The notes: generated from the sequence alone by a model not told the origin. A stretch of DNA of 64,000 nt from Hippophae tibetana (GCA_037013495.1 CM072804.1:36868501-36932500); one strand, 5' to 3'; shown: positions 21,705-34,778, counted from the first letter of the stretch. Translations and numbers: made by a program.

Positions 21705-23330
21705 TGTAGCAGTAAAAGAGTGGTCTTTGCCAATAACGAGCCATATAGGTCAAGCCCACTAAGTGCCTAATTAGTCAAGAGCATTATGGGTTAAGCCCAA
21801 TAAGGACCTAGTCGTAAGATAAGTATAATTGCAAAATAGTCATCCTAAAGAGATAAAGGTCCAAAAATTACCCTTTAATTATCTTAAAAGGATAATTAAG
21901 GATAAATTTCTATAAAGCTAAAACAAGTCGATACTATCCTGACAAGGGATAACGACCAGGTTAATTCTTTCCCTATATATACTCATATATGTACACAATT
22001 GTAATAACTTTAATTGAATCTCACAATAGAGAACCACAACTAAATACTTTCTTTTCATATAATATTATAGCAAGATCGTGTATCTCTTCTGACCTTCATC
22101 TTATAATTACTGACTTAAGTATTAGATAGGATTCTACTCTATGGATCTACGATATGAAAAAATTATTAGGACCTTAGACCACCTTCTGAGGGGTGGTCTT
22201 TGGCCATCTGATTCTCTATGTAATATTATAGCAAGATCATACATCTTTATAGACTCAAGCATCACATAGGTAAAGATCACCCCACAACATGGTCCAAATT
22301 CCTAACAAATTTTTTATCTCGTAGATCCATGGAGGACAATCTTACCCGATGTTGAAAAAAATTGACATCAACATCTGGCATCGTTTATGAAAAAGAAATG
22401 TGTTATACTCAAATGAAAAAAATAAAAAATTATAGGACTCTCAAAAACGTTTATCAAGTCCTTAATCTTCCAAAAAAGCAAAGATATTTGAAAAGAGAAC
22501 ATGGAGCAGCAAATATTTTTGAAAAGAAAACTTTAGGTCTCTGATATGCCACTGTTACGTGTCTAACTCTTTGGACTTTTAAGAGATGTTATAGATCAGA
22601 AAACAAGCTCCATTACTCAAATCCTAACAACCAATTAGGAGGTCTGGTCTACCAACAAGCAAGTCATCATTCCACCAGTTATTTTAGCTTTGATGCAGCC
22701 TGTCATAAATATAGGGGCAAAACATAGACATGTTTTCCCATAACGGGGCCGATAGGTTCAGAAGCTAGGCTATATTTGGTCCAAACTCATCTAGACATGA
22801 TGGAAATTACACTTCATGGAATCTCCAGGCCATCCTAGAGCACTTACCAAAGCCAATGGCTCTTGGACAAGTCATCATCCTAAAAGAATCCCTACGGCAT
22901 CCTCTAATGCCAAGAGTGCATAAGACAAGACTCATAGCCATCCATGCTTGACTAGCAAGATGATAGTCCATAGTGGGACCTAAGTCTCAAGAATGGCCAT
23001 AATTTTTCTACCAATACCAATCAGAGACATCAAGCTTTTTACGCTTATTCACTATACTATTGATTGACTACCTTTGACTAGTTAGGGCTAGCCCAAGAGG
23101 CTCATATACATTACAATCTATATGACCTAATCAAGGCATATTTGTAAGGAAACTCTGTCTAAGCCAACCAGATTGACCAAACAACCTTAGTAGCCAATGA
23201 CCACCCCAAGACCCAAGATTATCATAAAGTACCAATTGTCATTTATCACACCATTGATCATCTCACTGAATAGTTAAAGGAGTTCCAATAGATGTTGAAT
23301 CAATATAAATTCCCAAACCTAAATTCCCAA
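21705..23330 (+). mobile_element. Ty3/Gypsy (Tat-like) LTR, primer site and remnant
   Basis: A second Gypsy lineage on the plus strand. The LTR, about 21705-22367, has TATATATACTCATATATGTA (promoter-like) near 21975 and a tail of the form TTACTGACTTAAGTATTAGA...CACCTTCTGAGGGGTGGTCTT, which is the signature of Tat-type LTR ends. Next, TGGCATCGTTTATGA at 22376-22390 corresponds to the primer-binding form TGGCGCCGTCTGTGG. The following 950 bp have shredded coding-like sequence where gag is expected, without a clear domain. It ends where an LTR of another family begins at about 23331. The element is a broken fossil with many breaks and is old. Confidence 0.55.
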
Positions 23331-23773
23331 GCTTTTATAGATTAGGAAAAGGCCAAAAAAGGGGGGGATATTTCAAAATTTTAGTTTGGGTGCGTTTGGA
23401 TAGGTTGGCACTCATATGGGGCGCAAAAATCTCACCAGACAGGCGGTTGGTGTGCTTGGGACTTGGCGTAGATATGATGGTGCACGCAGGAATTGGTGCG
23501 ATGGGTGGTTGTGCACGAGGGACTCGGCGTGGATGGGCGCACTGCATGCATTTCTCAGCATATATTTATGATGTATTGCCTCCAGTATTTTTTTCTTCGA
23601 TTCTTTAAGTTATTTTTGAACTAAAATACCTGAAAAACAATAAAATAATACTCGTGATTCTGAAAAGACAAATTTATATAAAAATATGATAAAATCATTC
23701 AAATATAAATCTATTTAATCAATTAAAGTACATTAAATCATGGCAATTTTAGTGCTTTTCAAGCACTCATCAC
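23331..23773 (-). repeat. Partial LTR of the main family
   Basis: The outer part of an LTR on the minus strand. Its right end TTTCAAGCACTCATCA is the usual TGATGAGTGC start on the other strand, and 23360-23540 matches the GC-richer block of 37960-38300 (GTGCGTTTGGATAGG, GGGCGCAAAA). The rest of the LTR is not present to the left. Confidence 0.75.
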
Positions 23774-24303
23774 TAACTCAAATATCCATTGTCTCTCAAA
23801 TAGATCGGAGAATGGTTAGGCTTAGGAAAATCATGAAAAGTACAAGTACGAAAAAAATATAATTAAATAAAAGACAAAGAGTAGAAGTTAATGCAAAATC
23901 CAACTCAATAAAAAGGACATAGTCATTCCCAAAAAGTCTATACAAAAAGATAAGTTAGTGAGTAAAAATAAATACATTAAGTACATACACATTAGTGGAT
24001 AGATACATGAAATCCAAAGTATCCTAAGACAATCCAATAAATCCTAAGATTGGGATAAGTAAAGGCCTAAGTAATGCTAATGTCTATTCATACCAACATC
24101 TTGAGATGCATCACTATCCATCTCATCATCTTCTATCCTATCTGAATCCCCAATGTTGGAACAATTATAATTGTCATCTCCCTACTCAAAGGTGACTACA
24201 TCATATCGAGAAGCAAGTCTCTCTTAATTAAGATAGGAAAATAGTCTCATTAAGGATGTTCTCTGTGAAAACCCACCTGAACCATCTCCTTGTAGTTTGA
24301 AAA
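23774..24303. other. Segment between two head-to-head LTRs
   Basis: About 530 bp without a long open frame. On the minus strand an acidic patch, DRIEDDEMDSDASQD, is readable near 24110-24160. It could be the C-terminal tail of an element protein or chance. Confidence 0.35.
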
Positions 24304-26138
24304 CGATGAGTGCTTAAAAAGCACTAAAATTATCATGATTTAATGTACTTAAATTGATTAAATAGATTTATATTTGTATGATTTTATCATATTCTTATAT
24401 AAATTTTTCTTTTCAGAATCATAAGTATTTTTATTATTTTTTTAGATAGTTTTGTTCAAAAATAATTTGAATACTCGAAGAAAAAAACTAGGGCAATACC
24501 TCACCGATATGTTGAGAAAAAAAATGAATAAAGTAAAAAAATAGAAAAATTGGACAAAATGGGTAAATTGTCCAATTATGCATACATCTAACTAATCCTA
24601 AGCAAGCCTGTGCCCAGCCATGTCCATTCACACTGAAATTAAGCACACAGCCACTCAGAAATTCCGCCCATAACCGTGCCCATTCACGTTGAAATCCCAG
24701 GCACATCTACACCGATCCATTCCGTGAATCCCACGCATATCAATCACAATACATTTCACAAATCCCACAGATGTCAGCATATTTTCTACCACAAATAGCC
24801 ACCCAATCGCGCGTGTCAACGCCCCACATGCATGCCAGCCTATCCAATACGCATTCAAGATCATTTTTAAGATATTTTTTCACCTTTTTATCCTTTTCTT
24901 CACCTATAAAAGAACCCTCTCCTCCAATCTTAAAAAAAACACAATTTTCTCAACTCTCTCTCTCTAGCTTTCACTCTCTAGAAAGCTTTCTTAGTTTTTT
25001 TTAGTTTTAAAGTTCTTCTCTTTTTTAGAACAACTAGTTATGCTCTTGTAGATTTCTAGTTTTGGATTCAATAAACGGAAATGCAAATCCGGTTTGAGGT
25101 TTTCTTGCAACCAAATTAGCATCAAAGTTTTGTATGGATTCTATAGAGGTATAATTTTAAAAGGAATTTTTACAATTATTTGTTATGTTTTATAATTATT
25201 CGTTATATTTAATTTATCTGTAATTAAATTTAATATGAATGTATATTTGTAAATATGACATAATAATAATGTTGGTATACTTGCCAAATATTAAATAGGT
25301 AAAACATTTCTATAAAATAAATTGATTTTGTTTTTATTCAAGATTTTATATTAAGGATGTTATAGAGAAATACATTATTTTGCATTACAAACTTAAATCT
25401 GAAAATTAGATTTTAAGGTTTAATTATTTGGTCTAATTTAGAGTAGTGCTCTTTATTTGTTGGTATAATCGCCTAATAGTTAGAGTAAAACTCTATTTCA
25501 AAAAACATTTATAAGAACTATTATTCGAAAATGTATTGACGAGATATTTTCATTATTGGTTTTAAAACTTGAAAGTTAGTACTTGGGAAATTAAATTCTT
25601 AGGTTTAATCTGGACACCTTGAATACAATCTAATTATTTGTCTCCGCCTAAAGCTGTGATTAGATGGTTTGCTATTTTCTTAGCAATAAAATTGAAATTT
25701 AATATGTAATTAATTAATAGACCTCACCTAAGGATATTAGTTAATTAATATTAAACAAAAGAATTTGGGTTCTACCAAATGACACTTTCATACCAAAAAG
25801 AGAAAATCAACAAATATAAATTTATATTTTTAAGTCTAAATAATATGAGCAACATAATTAACTTAATTATTATATCTATAAATACTCCATTGTTATGAAT
25901 GGTAAAAAATTGCATTATTGTTTATTCAATCCATATCTATGTTTATTTTTTATGTCATTAGATTAGGATACAAAATCCAAAATATTGTGACAAGATGTTT
26001 GAGATTTAATTTCGTTCTATAAAATGATTTGTGAACTCGCGAGAGTTTTACAAATATAAAATCAAAGTATCTACAAGATCAGTATTACTAACCCGATCTA
26101 GTCTTGTCTTCTCAAGTTTTTGGCATTGCTCTCGGGGA
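24304..26138 (+). mobile_element. Main-family 5' LTR with primer-binding site
   Basis: An LTR on the plus strand: starts CGATGAGTGCTTAAAAAGCA at 24304 and ends GTCTTGTCTTCTCA at about 26114, length about 1.8 kb. TATAAAAG near 24906 is followed by the A/C-rich leader. After a short spacer, TGGCATTGCTCTCGGGGA at 26121-26138 matches the TGGCGCCGTTGCCGGGGA-type primer site of plant Athila/Tat elements, so this is a 5' LTR. The AT-rich DNA that follows does not show gag, and the rest of the element is missing or unrecognisable. Fossil, broken. Confidence 0.8.
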
Positions 26139-26787
26139 AGGAATAACGTTTTTAAATAATTTTATCAAATTTTTAAACACTTTCTATGTTTAAATAATTG
26201 TGATTTTTAAAAATATAAGAAAAACAAATTATTTAAAATTTAAAATAGAAATTTAAAATAATTTAATTTAAGTATTAAAATTTAAAAAATATAAATATAT
26301 AGTAAATTATAAATTTATAATTTATAATTTATAATTAAAATTTAATATGAAATGATGTGTTTGATTTTTTATAATAATAAAAATATATAAACTAAATATA
26401 AAAAGTATTATTTTTATAGTTATATATTTTAAGAGTGTTATTTTTATTGTTTTTCCTATTTTTAGGATAATGTGTCATACATGCCTTTTAAATTAAGTCA
26501 TTTGTGTATTTTAGTTCATTAGATTAAAAATAGTATCATTTATTTCTAAAATATAAAAAAACAATAAAACTAAAGAACAATTATATTATTTTAATAATGT
26601 TTTTTAATAAATAGGGTTAATCAGAACTATTTTTATTATTATAAAATAAAAGTAAATAAAATCCTTATTTTAACCCTAATATTAATTACACATTAGTGTC
26701 ATTATTTTTAGTGATAATTATTGTTATGGTTATAACAATTTGAATTGTAAGTGATGAAAAAGCAATTAAAATACAAGTTTTTAACAT
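26139..26787. other. AT-rich DNA downstream of the primer site
   Basis: Runs of TTTAAA and ATAATT dominate. By position it would be element leader, but it does not match the leader at 34150-34500. No gene seen. Confidence 0.4.
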
Positions 26788-27090
26788 GGTTGAACTATAT
26801 TGTTAGTCTCTAATTTGTTTTTTAATTTTAACATTGTAGTTCCTCAATATTTTTTCATAATTTTAACATTTTAGTCCAAATTTAAAGATAATAAATAAAT
26901 ATGTTAAAATTTAAAAATCAAGAGATTAAATAATATAAAAAAATAAGTTTTTAACCCGTAAATTCTGATTCCTAAAATACATTTATTATTATTTTTAAAT
27001 TTAGACTAATTATGTTAAATGTAAATATATAATAGATGTTAAATTATGAATAAAAAATGAGTTAAGGAACCAAATATATAGTTCATCCTT
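26788..27090. mobile_element. MITE, about 300 bp
   Basis: Terminal inverted repeats: GGTTGAACTATATTGTTAGT at the left and, on the other strand, GGATGAACTATATATTTGGT at the right, extending as CTCTAATTTG versus TCCTTAACTC. The inner sequence includes two copies of TTTTAATTTTAACATT followed by a GTAGTTCC or TTAGTCC phrase, and is non-coding. Size, AT content and the repeats fit a MITE; the GGTCCCT-like theme recalls common plant MITEs. The target duplication could not be fixed, so the superfamily is open. Confidence 0.6.
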
Positions 27091-27480
27091 TTAAAAATGA
27101 TAAAAGGAAAATTTAATATGATATTGTTCAAAAAAATCAACAACAAAAATATTCAAAAAAAAACATTAATTAATATAATATTAAAATAAAAAAATGATAA
27201 TTAATAAATATTAAAAATAATATTTTATAATTTTTTCATTTTATTATCACTTTATCATTGTTAAATATTTATGCTCAAAAAATACTTGTCCTCGACTAAG
27301 AAATCATTTATGCATTACCTTGCACATTTATGAAATCCCTAGTGTTATACATTACTTGAGTCACACTTTACCTATTGGCAAGAAAAAGAAATGTGAATTC
27401 TAAGGTCTATTAAAATAAATTAAAAGCTCAACTAGATACTAGAAGACCAAACTCTTATCTTAAACAAGTGGAACGACTCC
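27091..27480. other. AT-rich DNA, perhaps the worn 5' side of the LINE
   Basis: From about 27290 the sequence is less AT-rich and may already be LINE, but no motif proves it. Confidence 0.35.
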
Positions 27481-28113
27481 CATTAAATTAGTACTACAAA
27501 ATATCCCAATCTATTTTTTGAGTCCTTTCAGACTTCCAATTAGAATTAGTCAGGTTGTTGATAATATTTTGAGGAAATTTTGGTGGATAGGAAATATCAC
27601 CAAAAATAGTTATTTATCCCATATTTTTTGGACCAAAATTTGTTTACCCAATGTTTTTGTGGACTCAAGATTAGACAATTTGATGATTTTAGTAAAGCCA
27701 TACTTGCTAAAGCAATGTGAGCCCTTTTGAAACAACCACAAAAGTTATGGATTCAGGTCTTCCATAGTAAATATTTAAAACACCAAACTTTTCTAAATGT
27801 CGCAACTAAATCAACAAATTCTTTTTGTTTGGAAATTCTTTCTTTAGGCACTTGATGCTTTGCAAGAGGCTAATTTTCTAAAAGTTGGTAATGACTCTGA
27901 TATCAATATTTGGTCCGACCCTTGGATTCTTGGTCTTCAGAATCAATGACTTCTTGATTATTTTCAATCTTTTTCAAAATTTCACAATTAACAAGGTAGC
28001 TGATTTATGTCATTGTCATCCCATCAAATTCATAAAACCCACCATTGTTAACGTTCAAATTCAATTTTAATGCAACTTGCCATTATGATTCAGCAACAAT
28101 TTGTTTCAGCATG
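27481..28113 (+). pseudogene. LINE ORF2 remnant, left half
   Basis: Part of an L1-type LINE, C-terminal to the reverse transcriptase core. FRLPIRISQVVDNILRKFWW at about 27525-27584 is the region after the RT core (family form FRLPKSICKKINSIMSKFWW), then SHIFWTKICLPN, and, in another frame, VGNDSDINIWSDPWI near 27885-27925, the R/V-G-x-G-x-x-x-x-x-W-x-D-P-W-I motif just before the zinc-finger part. Several frameshifts and stops separate these. The LINE is cut at 28113 by an LTR element and resumes at 38602-38607. Confidence 0.75.
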
Positions 28114-29526
28114 TGACGAGGCACAAGACCAGCATTAGAAGTATCGATCTTACATAAACTTTTGGTTTTATAATTTCTAAAACTCTCACAAGTGCACAAA
28201 TTATTTTATACAAATGATAAGTATAATCCTAAGGTCGATATAAGAAATGAATATATGTGGTTTTTAATTTATTATTCAAAATCTTAAAACCGAAATTAAA
28301 TCTTAAAACCGAAATTAAATCTTAAACATATTGTCATGTTATTTTGGTTTGTTTGTTTCCTAATCTAATAACATAAAAATAAACATATATATAAATTCAA
28401 TAAATAATAATGCAAATTTTTATCATTCATAATAGTGGAGTATTTAAGGATATAATAATGAAGTTATTTATGTTTGCTTATATTATTTAGGTTATTAAAG
28501 ATATAAATTAATATTTGTTGATTTTCTATTTTGGGTATGAAATTGTGCTTAGGTAGGGCCTAAATTTTTTTGTTTAATATTAATTAACTAATATCTTTAG
28601 GTAAGGCCTATTAATTAATTAAATATTAAATTTTAGTTTTATTTCTAAGAACATAGCAAACCATCTAATCACACATTTAGGCAGAGTCATTTACTTAGAC
28701 TTTATTCAAGGTGTCCAAATTAAACCTAAGAATTTAATTATCCAAGTACTAACTTTTAAGTTTTTAAACCATTACTAAGAATATGTTGTCAATACATTTT
28801 TGAATAATAGTTCCAATAAAAAACTTTTGAAATAGAGCTTCACTCTAACTACCGAGGGATTGTACTAACAAATAAAAGAACACTACTCTAAATTAGACCG
28901 GGTAATTAAACCTTAAAATCTAACCTTGAGAGATAAGTTTGTAATGAAAAATAATATATTTATCTCTAACATTATTAATATAAAATCTTGAATAAAAACA
29001 AAATCAATTTATTTTATAGAGATGTTTTACCTAATTAATATTTCGCAAGCATAATAACATTATTATTATATCATATTTACAAACAGCTAGTCATGTTATA
29101 TTTAATCACATAAAAATTAAATGTAACATATAAGAATAAAACATAAAAAGAAAACTGTAAATAATCCATTAAAATTATACCTTAAAAGAATCCATACAAC
29201 AGTTTGATGCTAATTCTATTACTCGAAAACCTCCAAACGGATTTGCATCTCCAATTATTGAATAAAAAACTAAAAATCTATAAAAACATAGCTAGTTCAT
29301 CCAAGGAGAGAATAACTTGAAAACTAAAAACTAAAAAGAAAGAAAACTTTCTAGAGAGAGAAATATAGTTAGAGAAAGAAATGAGAAAATTGTTTGTTTT
29401 ACAATAGGGAAAGATGATCCTTTTATAGTTGATAAAATGGTCAAAAAAGGGTGGCACGCGTATGGGGCACGAAACTTTTGGTAGATGCACGTTTGGTGCA
29501 TGTGGGACATGCTGTAGGAGTGTGCT

Positions 29527-31245
29527 GGAATACGTAATCGCCAATTTTGCCATTACTTTGGTTTTATATTTATAAAACTCTCGCAAGTTCACGAATCATT
29601 TCATAGAAAATGATAATTATACTTCCAAGGACGATCCAAGGAAGGAAAATATGTGGTTTTTAATTTATTAATCAAACTTTTAAAAATGAAATTAAATCCT
29701 AAACATTCTGTCACGATATTTGGGTTTTTGTGTTTCTAATCTAATAACATAAAAATAAACATAGATAAAGATTCAATAAACATTTATGCAAATTTTATCA
29801 TTTATAATAGTGGAGTATTTATGGATATAATAACTAAGTTAATTATGCTTGCTCATATTATTTAGGTTATTAAAGATATAAATTGATATTTATTAATTCT
29901 CTCTTTTTTATATGAATAACATCTTTGGTGTGGTTAGATATTCTTTATTAACTAAACAAATCAATTAACACCTATGGGTGGGGTTGATAAATAATTTAGT
30001 TAATAAAAATTAATTCCTTTTTCTAAGAGATTGAAAATGAACCATTTAAATGCCACATTTGGTGGGGTTAGATAGTTTAAACTTTATTCAAGGTGTCCAA
30101 ATTAAACCTAAGCATTTAATTATCCGAGTACTAACTTTCAAGTTTTAAAACCACTATTGAAAACATGTTGTCAATACATTTTCTGATAATAATTCTTATA
30201 AAAACTTTTGAAATAGAGCTTCACTCTAACTATCGGGCGATTGTACCAACAAATAAAATAGCACTACTCTAAATCAGACCGTATAACTAAACCTTCAAAT
30301 CTAATTTTCAGATTTAAGTTTGTAATGAAAAATAATATATTTCTCTCTAATATTCTTAATATAAAATCTTGAATAAAAATAAAATCAATTCATTTTAGAG
30401 ATTTTTACCTACTTGATATTTCGCAAGCATAACAACGTTATTATTATATCATGTTTACAAACAACCAGCAAAGTTAAATTTAATCCCAGACAAATTAAAT
30501 ATAACATGTAAGAATAAAGCATAAAAAATAACTATAAAGAAAATAAAATCCTTACAGTACTTTGTTGCTATTCTTGTTGCTGGAAAACCTCCAAAAGGAA
30601 TTCGCACTCCCATTTATTGAATCAAAAAGAAAATAAATTACAAAAACATAACTAGTTCTTCTAAAAAAGAGAAGAACTCTAAAACTAAGATAAACTAACT
30701 AAGAAATGCTAAAAACTAAGAAAAACTTAAAAATTAAGAAATGAGAGAAAGAAAGACAAGAGAAGATGTATTTTTAGGTGTGTTTAGTTATGAAGAGAAT
30801 GGGGGTATTTATAGGTGAAGATGAGAAGAAAAAGTGGGTGAAAAATGGAGAAAACGCGCGGTAGTGAATGGTGATGTCATATTGATGATGTCATGCTCGT
30901 GTGGGCGCAGCAGCGCGCGCAGACTGAGTGTAGGCACGCGCGGATGAGCGCAGACTGGGCGCAAACGCACATGTTGCTGGGTGCACTGCGCGTGTTAGAC
31001 GGTGCGGTTGGGTTGCTGGGCGGCGTGATTTCCTCCTTTTTGACATTTTTGACCAATTTGACCCATTTTGTCCAATTTTTCCATATTTGTTGACTTTTCC
31101 TCATTTATTTTTGAATATATTTGTGATGTATTCCCTCCAGTATTCCTCTTTGAGTCTTCAAGTTATGTTTTTAAGCGAAAATACCTAAAAAATAATAAAA
31201 ATACCCATGATTCTGAAAGACAAATATATATAAATATTTGATAAA

Positions 31246-31279
<34 letters not shown>

Positions 31280-31334
31280 ATCAATTAATGTGCCTAAAAT
31301 CAAGGTAATTTTAGTGCATTTTGAGCACTCATCA
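29527..31334 (-). mobile_element. Nested solo LTR of the main family
   Basis: A single LTR, about 1.8 kb, in the same orientation as its host LTR but clearly more similar to 44-1745 than to the host. It contains the family's TATA-like CTATAAATA (complement of about 30806-30814) and the GC-rich block at 30850-31020. TGTGCT stands at both edges (29521-29526 and 31337-31342) and may be the duplicated target, though the exact ends are uncertain by a few bases. No internal region remains, so it is a solo LTR left by recombination. Confidence 0.75.
31236..31276. repeat. (TA)n microsatellite in the nested LTR
   Basis: About sixteen TA units between TAAAATCA and TTTAATCAAT. The same place in 44-1745 is only slightly AT-rich, so it expanded in this copy. 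Confidence 0.85.
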
Positions 31335-31458
31335 CCTGTGCTAACATGTACAGAAATCGGTGCAACGTGTGTTGGGTATGTGCCAGGCATGTGCTGGTTA
31401 GGAGTGTGTCGACTCGTGTGGGTGTGTATTGCTCTTGTGCACGCGGTGGTGGGTGGAG

Positions 31459-31608
31459 GACTTGGTACAGATGAGCTTCTATGCACCGGATTCAGTAAGG
31501 ATAGGCGGTGATATGTGGGATTCGGCACAGATAGGCCGTTATGTGCGGGATTCGGCACAGATAGGCAGCTATGCATGGGATTCATCATGGATAGGCGACT
31601 ACGCATTG
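31459..31608. repeat. 30-bp minisatellite, five units, in an LTR
   Basis: Five units of exactly 30 bp; two central ones begin GATTCGGCACAGATAGGC. Because 30 is a multiple of three, one plus-strand frame reads a 10-residue repeat (DSAQIGRYVR, DSAQIGSYAW and so on). This is a by-product, not evidence of a protein. The 5' LTR of the same element has only about two such units near 38255-38320. Confidence 0.85.
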
Positions 31609-31907
31609 GATTTCAATCGTTTTGACATTTTTTACCATATTGACCCATTTTGTCCAATTTTTCTATCTTTTTTACTTTTCCTCATTTCTTTTCTCAACAT
31701 ATTTGTGATGTATTACCTCCTGTATTTTTTGTTTTGAGTCTTTAAGTTATTTTTGAAAGAAAATACCTGAAAAACAATAAAAATATCTATGATTCTGAAA
31801 AAGACAAATTTATATAAAAATATGATATAATCGTATAAATATAATATATTTAATCAATTAAAGTACATTAAATCATGGTAATTTTAGTGATTTTTAAGCA
31901 CTCACCA

Positions 31908-33530
31908 CAACAACCAACCAGTTTCTTGCTAGTCCCTTAGCAAGAGAAGCGATAAAAACTAAAAATTTAACTATCCTAAATCACTTGCATGGATTAACAT
32001 AGTTGTATTTAGCGTATGCAACAAGCCTTTAAACACTTAGGTTGCCCTAATGGATGAGTTTCAGGCTCATGAGGGTTTTCAATAATGATACCAACAAACA
32101 TTAGCAAAAAATGAAAACAAAATCAAACAAATAAAATAAGAAGTTAACTAAAATTTAAAATAAATTAAAAAGACTAAAATAAAATAAAGAAATGAAATAC
32201 AAAAATATATCATGCTTATAATCTCTTTTAAACTTCATAATTAAAATCTTAAGCATAGATTATTTCAAATTCCTAAACATTCATGATTTATTATAATAAT
32301 TAGTTGAAAATCATTTTCATATTTCATATCAAAGATGTATCAATTCAATTTCACCCAAACGTAGTGTGAAGAATCCGAATTCACTGTGACTCTATTCATC
32401 ACAAGTCAATACTTTTAAAAACAATGAATCTTATGGATGCGAAAGAGTTTATGTTTAGAAATGAACTAATATGTTCGCATATGTATAAAGAAAAAAGACT
32501 CAAAGTGTTATTTTAATGTTGATATCATGAAATGAATCAAATGTAAAACTTTATAAAATATTATACATTACTTTTTTTATGCATCAATCAAATTCATCAA
32601 ATAAAAATATCAAGTAATATGCCTTTTAGAAAATGTAGTAAAATGCAATGAATTCTTAGGGAATTACTTCATATATTTTCTTTTGCACTAAACCATTTCC
32701 CATAACGTTTTAGGCTTTTTGGGTCATAATATATAGATTATACTATTCATTTTCCTCTCTTTCTTTCTATTGTTTTCTTTCTTTCTCTTATATTATTTTT
32801 TTATAAGAGAATCCATTTTTTTAGAAAGTGGACCCATGTACAAATTATACATTTTTTATATGGTAAGGTGAGTGGTTAATATTTGACTTTTCGGTTTGTA
32901 TTTGTATAGGTTACCCTAGATATATATCTTTCTTTAATACAAGTCATGCATGAATGACGAAAGGCATATACTATCAATTCATACTTTCATTCAATCTAAG
33001 CAAATGAAAAAAATATATATAACACTTTATTAAGATGTAAAAATCTAGACATTCAACACTAAGTCCTATAGAGATCATCTAATAATTTGAAGAAATAATA
33101 AATGTGTTTGGATGGAAAAAATATATTTCACTCATAATAAAGAAAATTAGGCTCAAATTATATCTCACAAGGGTAGTCTCCAATATTTGATTCCTAAATA
33201 CCAATTTTGGGTTTAATATAATTTCCACACATTATCAAGAAATACTAGTCATGACAAAAACTAACTAATTACCATATACCCCATGATATTTTTTTAAAAA
33301 TTAATTTAACAATGAAAAAGACTTAACTATTTACTTAAATTTGATTTAAAGAAAGGATAATTTTTTGTAAAAAATTGTCTTTAAAAACTAATCCTAAAAT
33401 TCTAAAATTACTAAACCACACAAAGAAAATAAAAACAAACACAATAGAAATGAAAAGGTGAACATAAATATTTTAAAATTGTTAAAAATTTGGAAATTAA
33501 GCATGGTAACTTTTCACCACCCCCAACTTA
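31908..33530 (-). other. Internal region near the 3' LTR, non-coding
   Basis: Begins, reading away from the LTR, with TTCTTGCTAGTCCCTTAGCA, shared with 1755-1780. The pair AACTTAGAACTTACATTGTC and CTCAATGTAAC near 33530 and the phrase GTTGCCTCCCATCCACTGCT at about 33769 are phrases I associate with the gag/pol-distal part of Athila/Tat elements. No open frame of note. Confidence 0.6.
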
Positions 33531-34149
33531 GAACTTACATTGTCCTCAATGTAACAGTTGTAAATTAAAGATAAAAAAGAAAAGAAAAGAAAAGTTACCT
33601 ATTTCTTGAGAATGTGCAAGTAGTGATGAGGAAATGTAAGTGCATATATCATACTCATCATTAAAGTACACACAAAAATATTTTTATTTTTAACAATTCT
33701 AAAATTATTCACATGCAATAAAACTAAAACAAATAAAAGAAAATTACCTAAAAAGATGGGTTGCCTCCCATCCACTGCTTAGTTTAACGTCTTAGCAAGA
33801 TGTAACTTGGAGATTTCATTTTAAGTAAACTCAATGTCCTCACACCATTAAGTCAATTAAACTTAAAGGTAGGACAATGTTGTCTACTTATACTTTTTAA
33901 GTCATGCCCTGTGGATTTTCAAAATTTTATTTACTTAAAACTAGAGACATGATTGTGTGTTTTAGATAAACCACTTCTAGGTGCAAGTCAAATAATTAAG
34001 GCATCAAAACACAGTTGTACCTAGATATAACAAAGCAACTATCTCATTTTATCACATATTGTGATTAGAAACTTTTAAAATTTTGGAGATAGCTTCAAAT
34101 TAGTTTTATTTTTTATTATAATTTCTAAATTAAATAACATAATCAGTAT

Positions 34150-34778
34150 TAACCAAGAGTGCTCCCTAGAAAGAATGGTGGGGTAAAGTCTCCTTAAAAA
34201 CTATCCTCCTAGATAGAGCAACGTTCTTAGGAAAAATTAGTGACACAAAAGCTTCCAAGAACTAGTCTCCTAGACAAAACTTACTTAGATCTTTACTTTT
34301 CATGCTATTAAAATCTAAGTTAATTAGGTTAAGTGAAAATCTAAATTAATTAAGTTAATATATTAAGTTAAGTGAAAATTCTAAGTTAATTATCTTAAGT
34401 GAAATTTCTAAGTTAATTAAGTTAATAAATTTAGTTAAGCAAAAATATAATTCAATTAAGTTCATAAATTAATTTAAGTAAAAATTTAAGTTAAGTTAAA
34501 ATCTAAGTTAATTGGTTTCTTTATTATTTATTTATTTTTAGAGCTCATTTTTTAAATAAAAAACAATTTTTAATTTTTTAAACTCAAAATAAATAAATAA
34601 AAATCACAATAAATTACAACATAAAAACTTTCCAAAATTTTGATAAATAATTTAAAAATGCTATTTATTTCCCACCAATGGTGCCAAAACATTAATAAGC
34701 ATAACATCAAGTTCCTGGAAACAGCACCAAAATTTTGATTAGAAAAATATCATGACCTCAGCAATGGTGCCAAAAAAT
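34150..34778 (-). promoter_or_regulatory. Leader and primer-binding site of the 10.5-kb element
   Basis: The complement of about 34756-34773 reads TGGCACCATTGCTGAGGT, the TGGCGCC-type primer site, a few bases inside the 5' LTR. Further in, 34310-34500 has repeated TTAATTAAGTTAA/AAGTGAAAAT units, and 34150-34310 matches 4610-4780 in reverse complement. This is the transcribed leader expected to hold priming and packaging signals. Confidence 0.75.

Larger units (their letters stand above)
28114..31907 (-). repeat. 3' LTR of the 10.5-kb element
   Basis: Runs from TGACGAGGCACAAGACC at 28114 to AGCACTCACCA at 31907, with a nested LTR removed from 29527-31334. It contains the 30-bp minisatellite at 31459-31608. 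The neighbouring internal sequence begins CAACAACCAACCAG, the complement of a weak purine tract. Confidence 0.75.

Noticed and set aside
30877-31606. Several overlapping frames, one with a 10-residue repeat
   Set aside because: They lie in the GC-rich block and the 30-bp minisatellite of LTRs; the protein repeat is a consequence of the 30-bp period.
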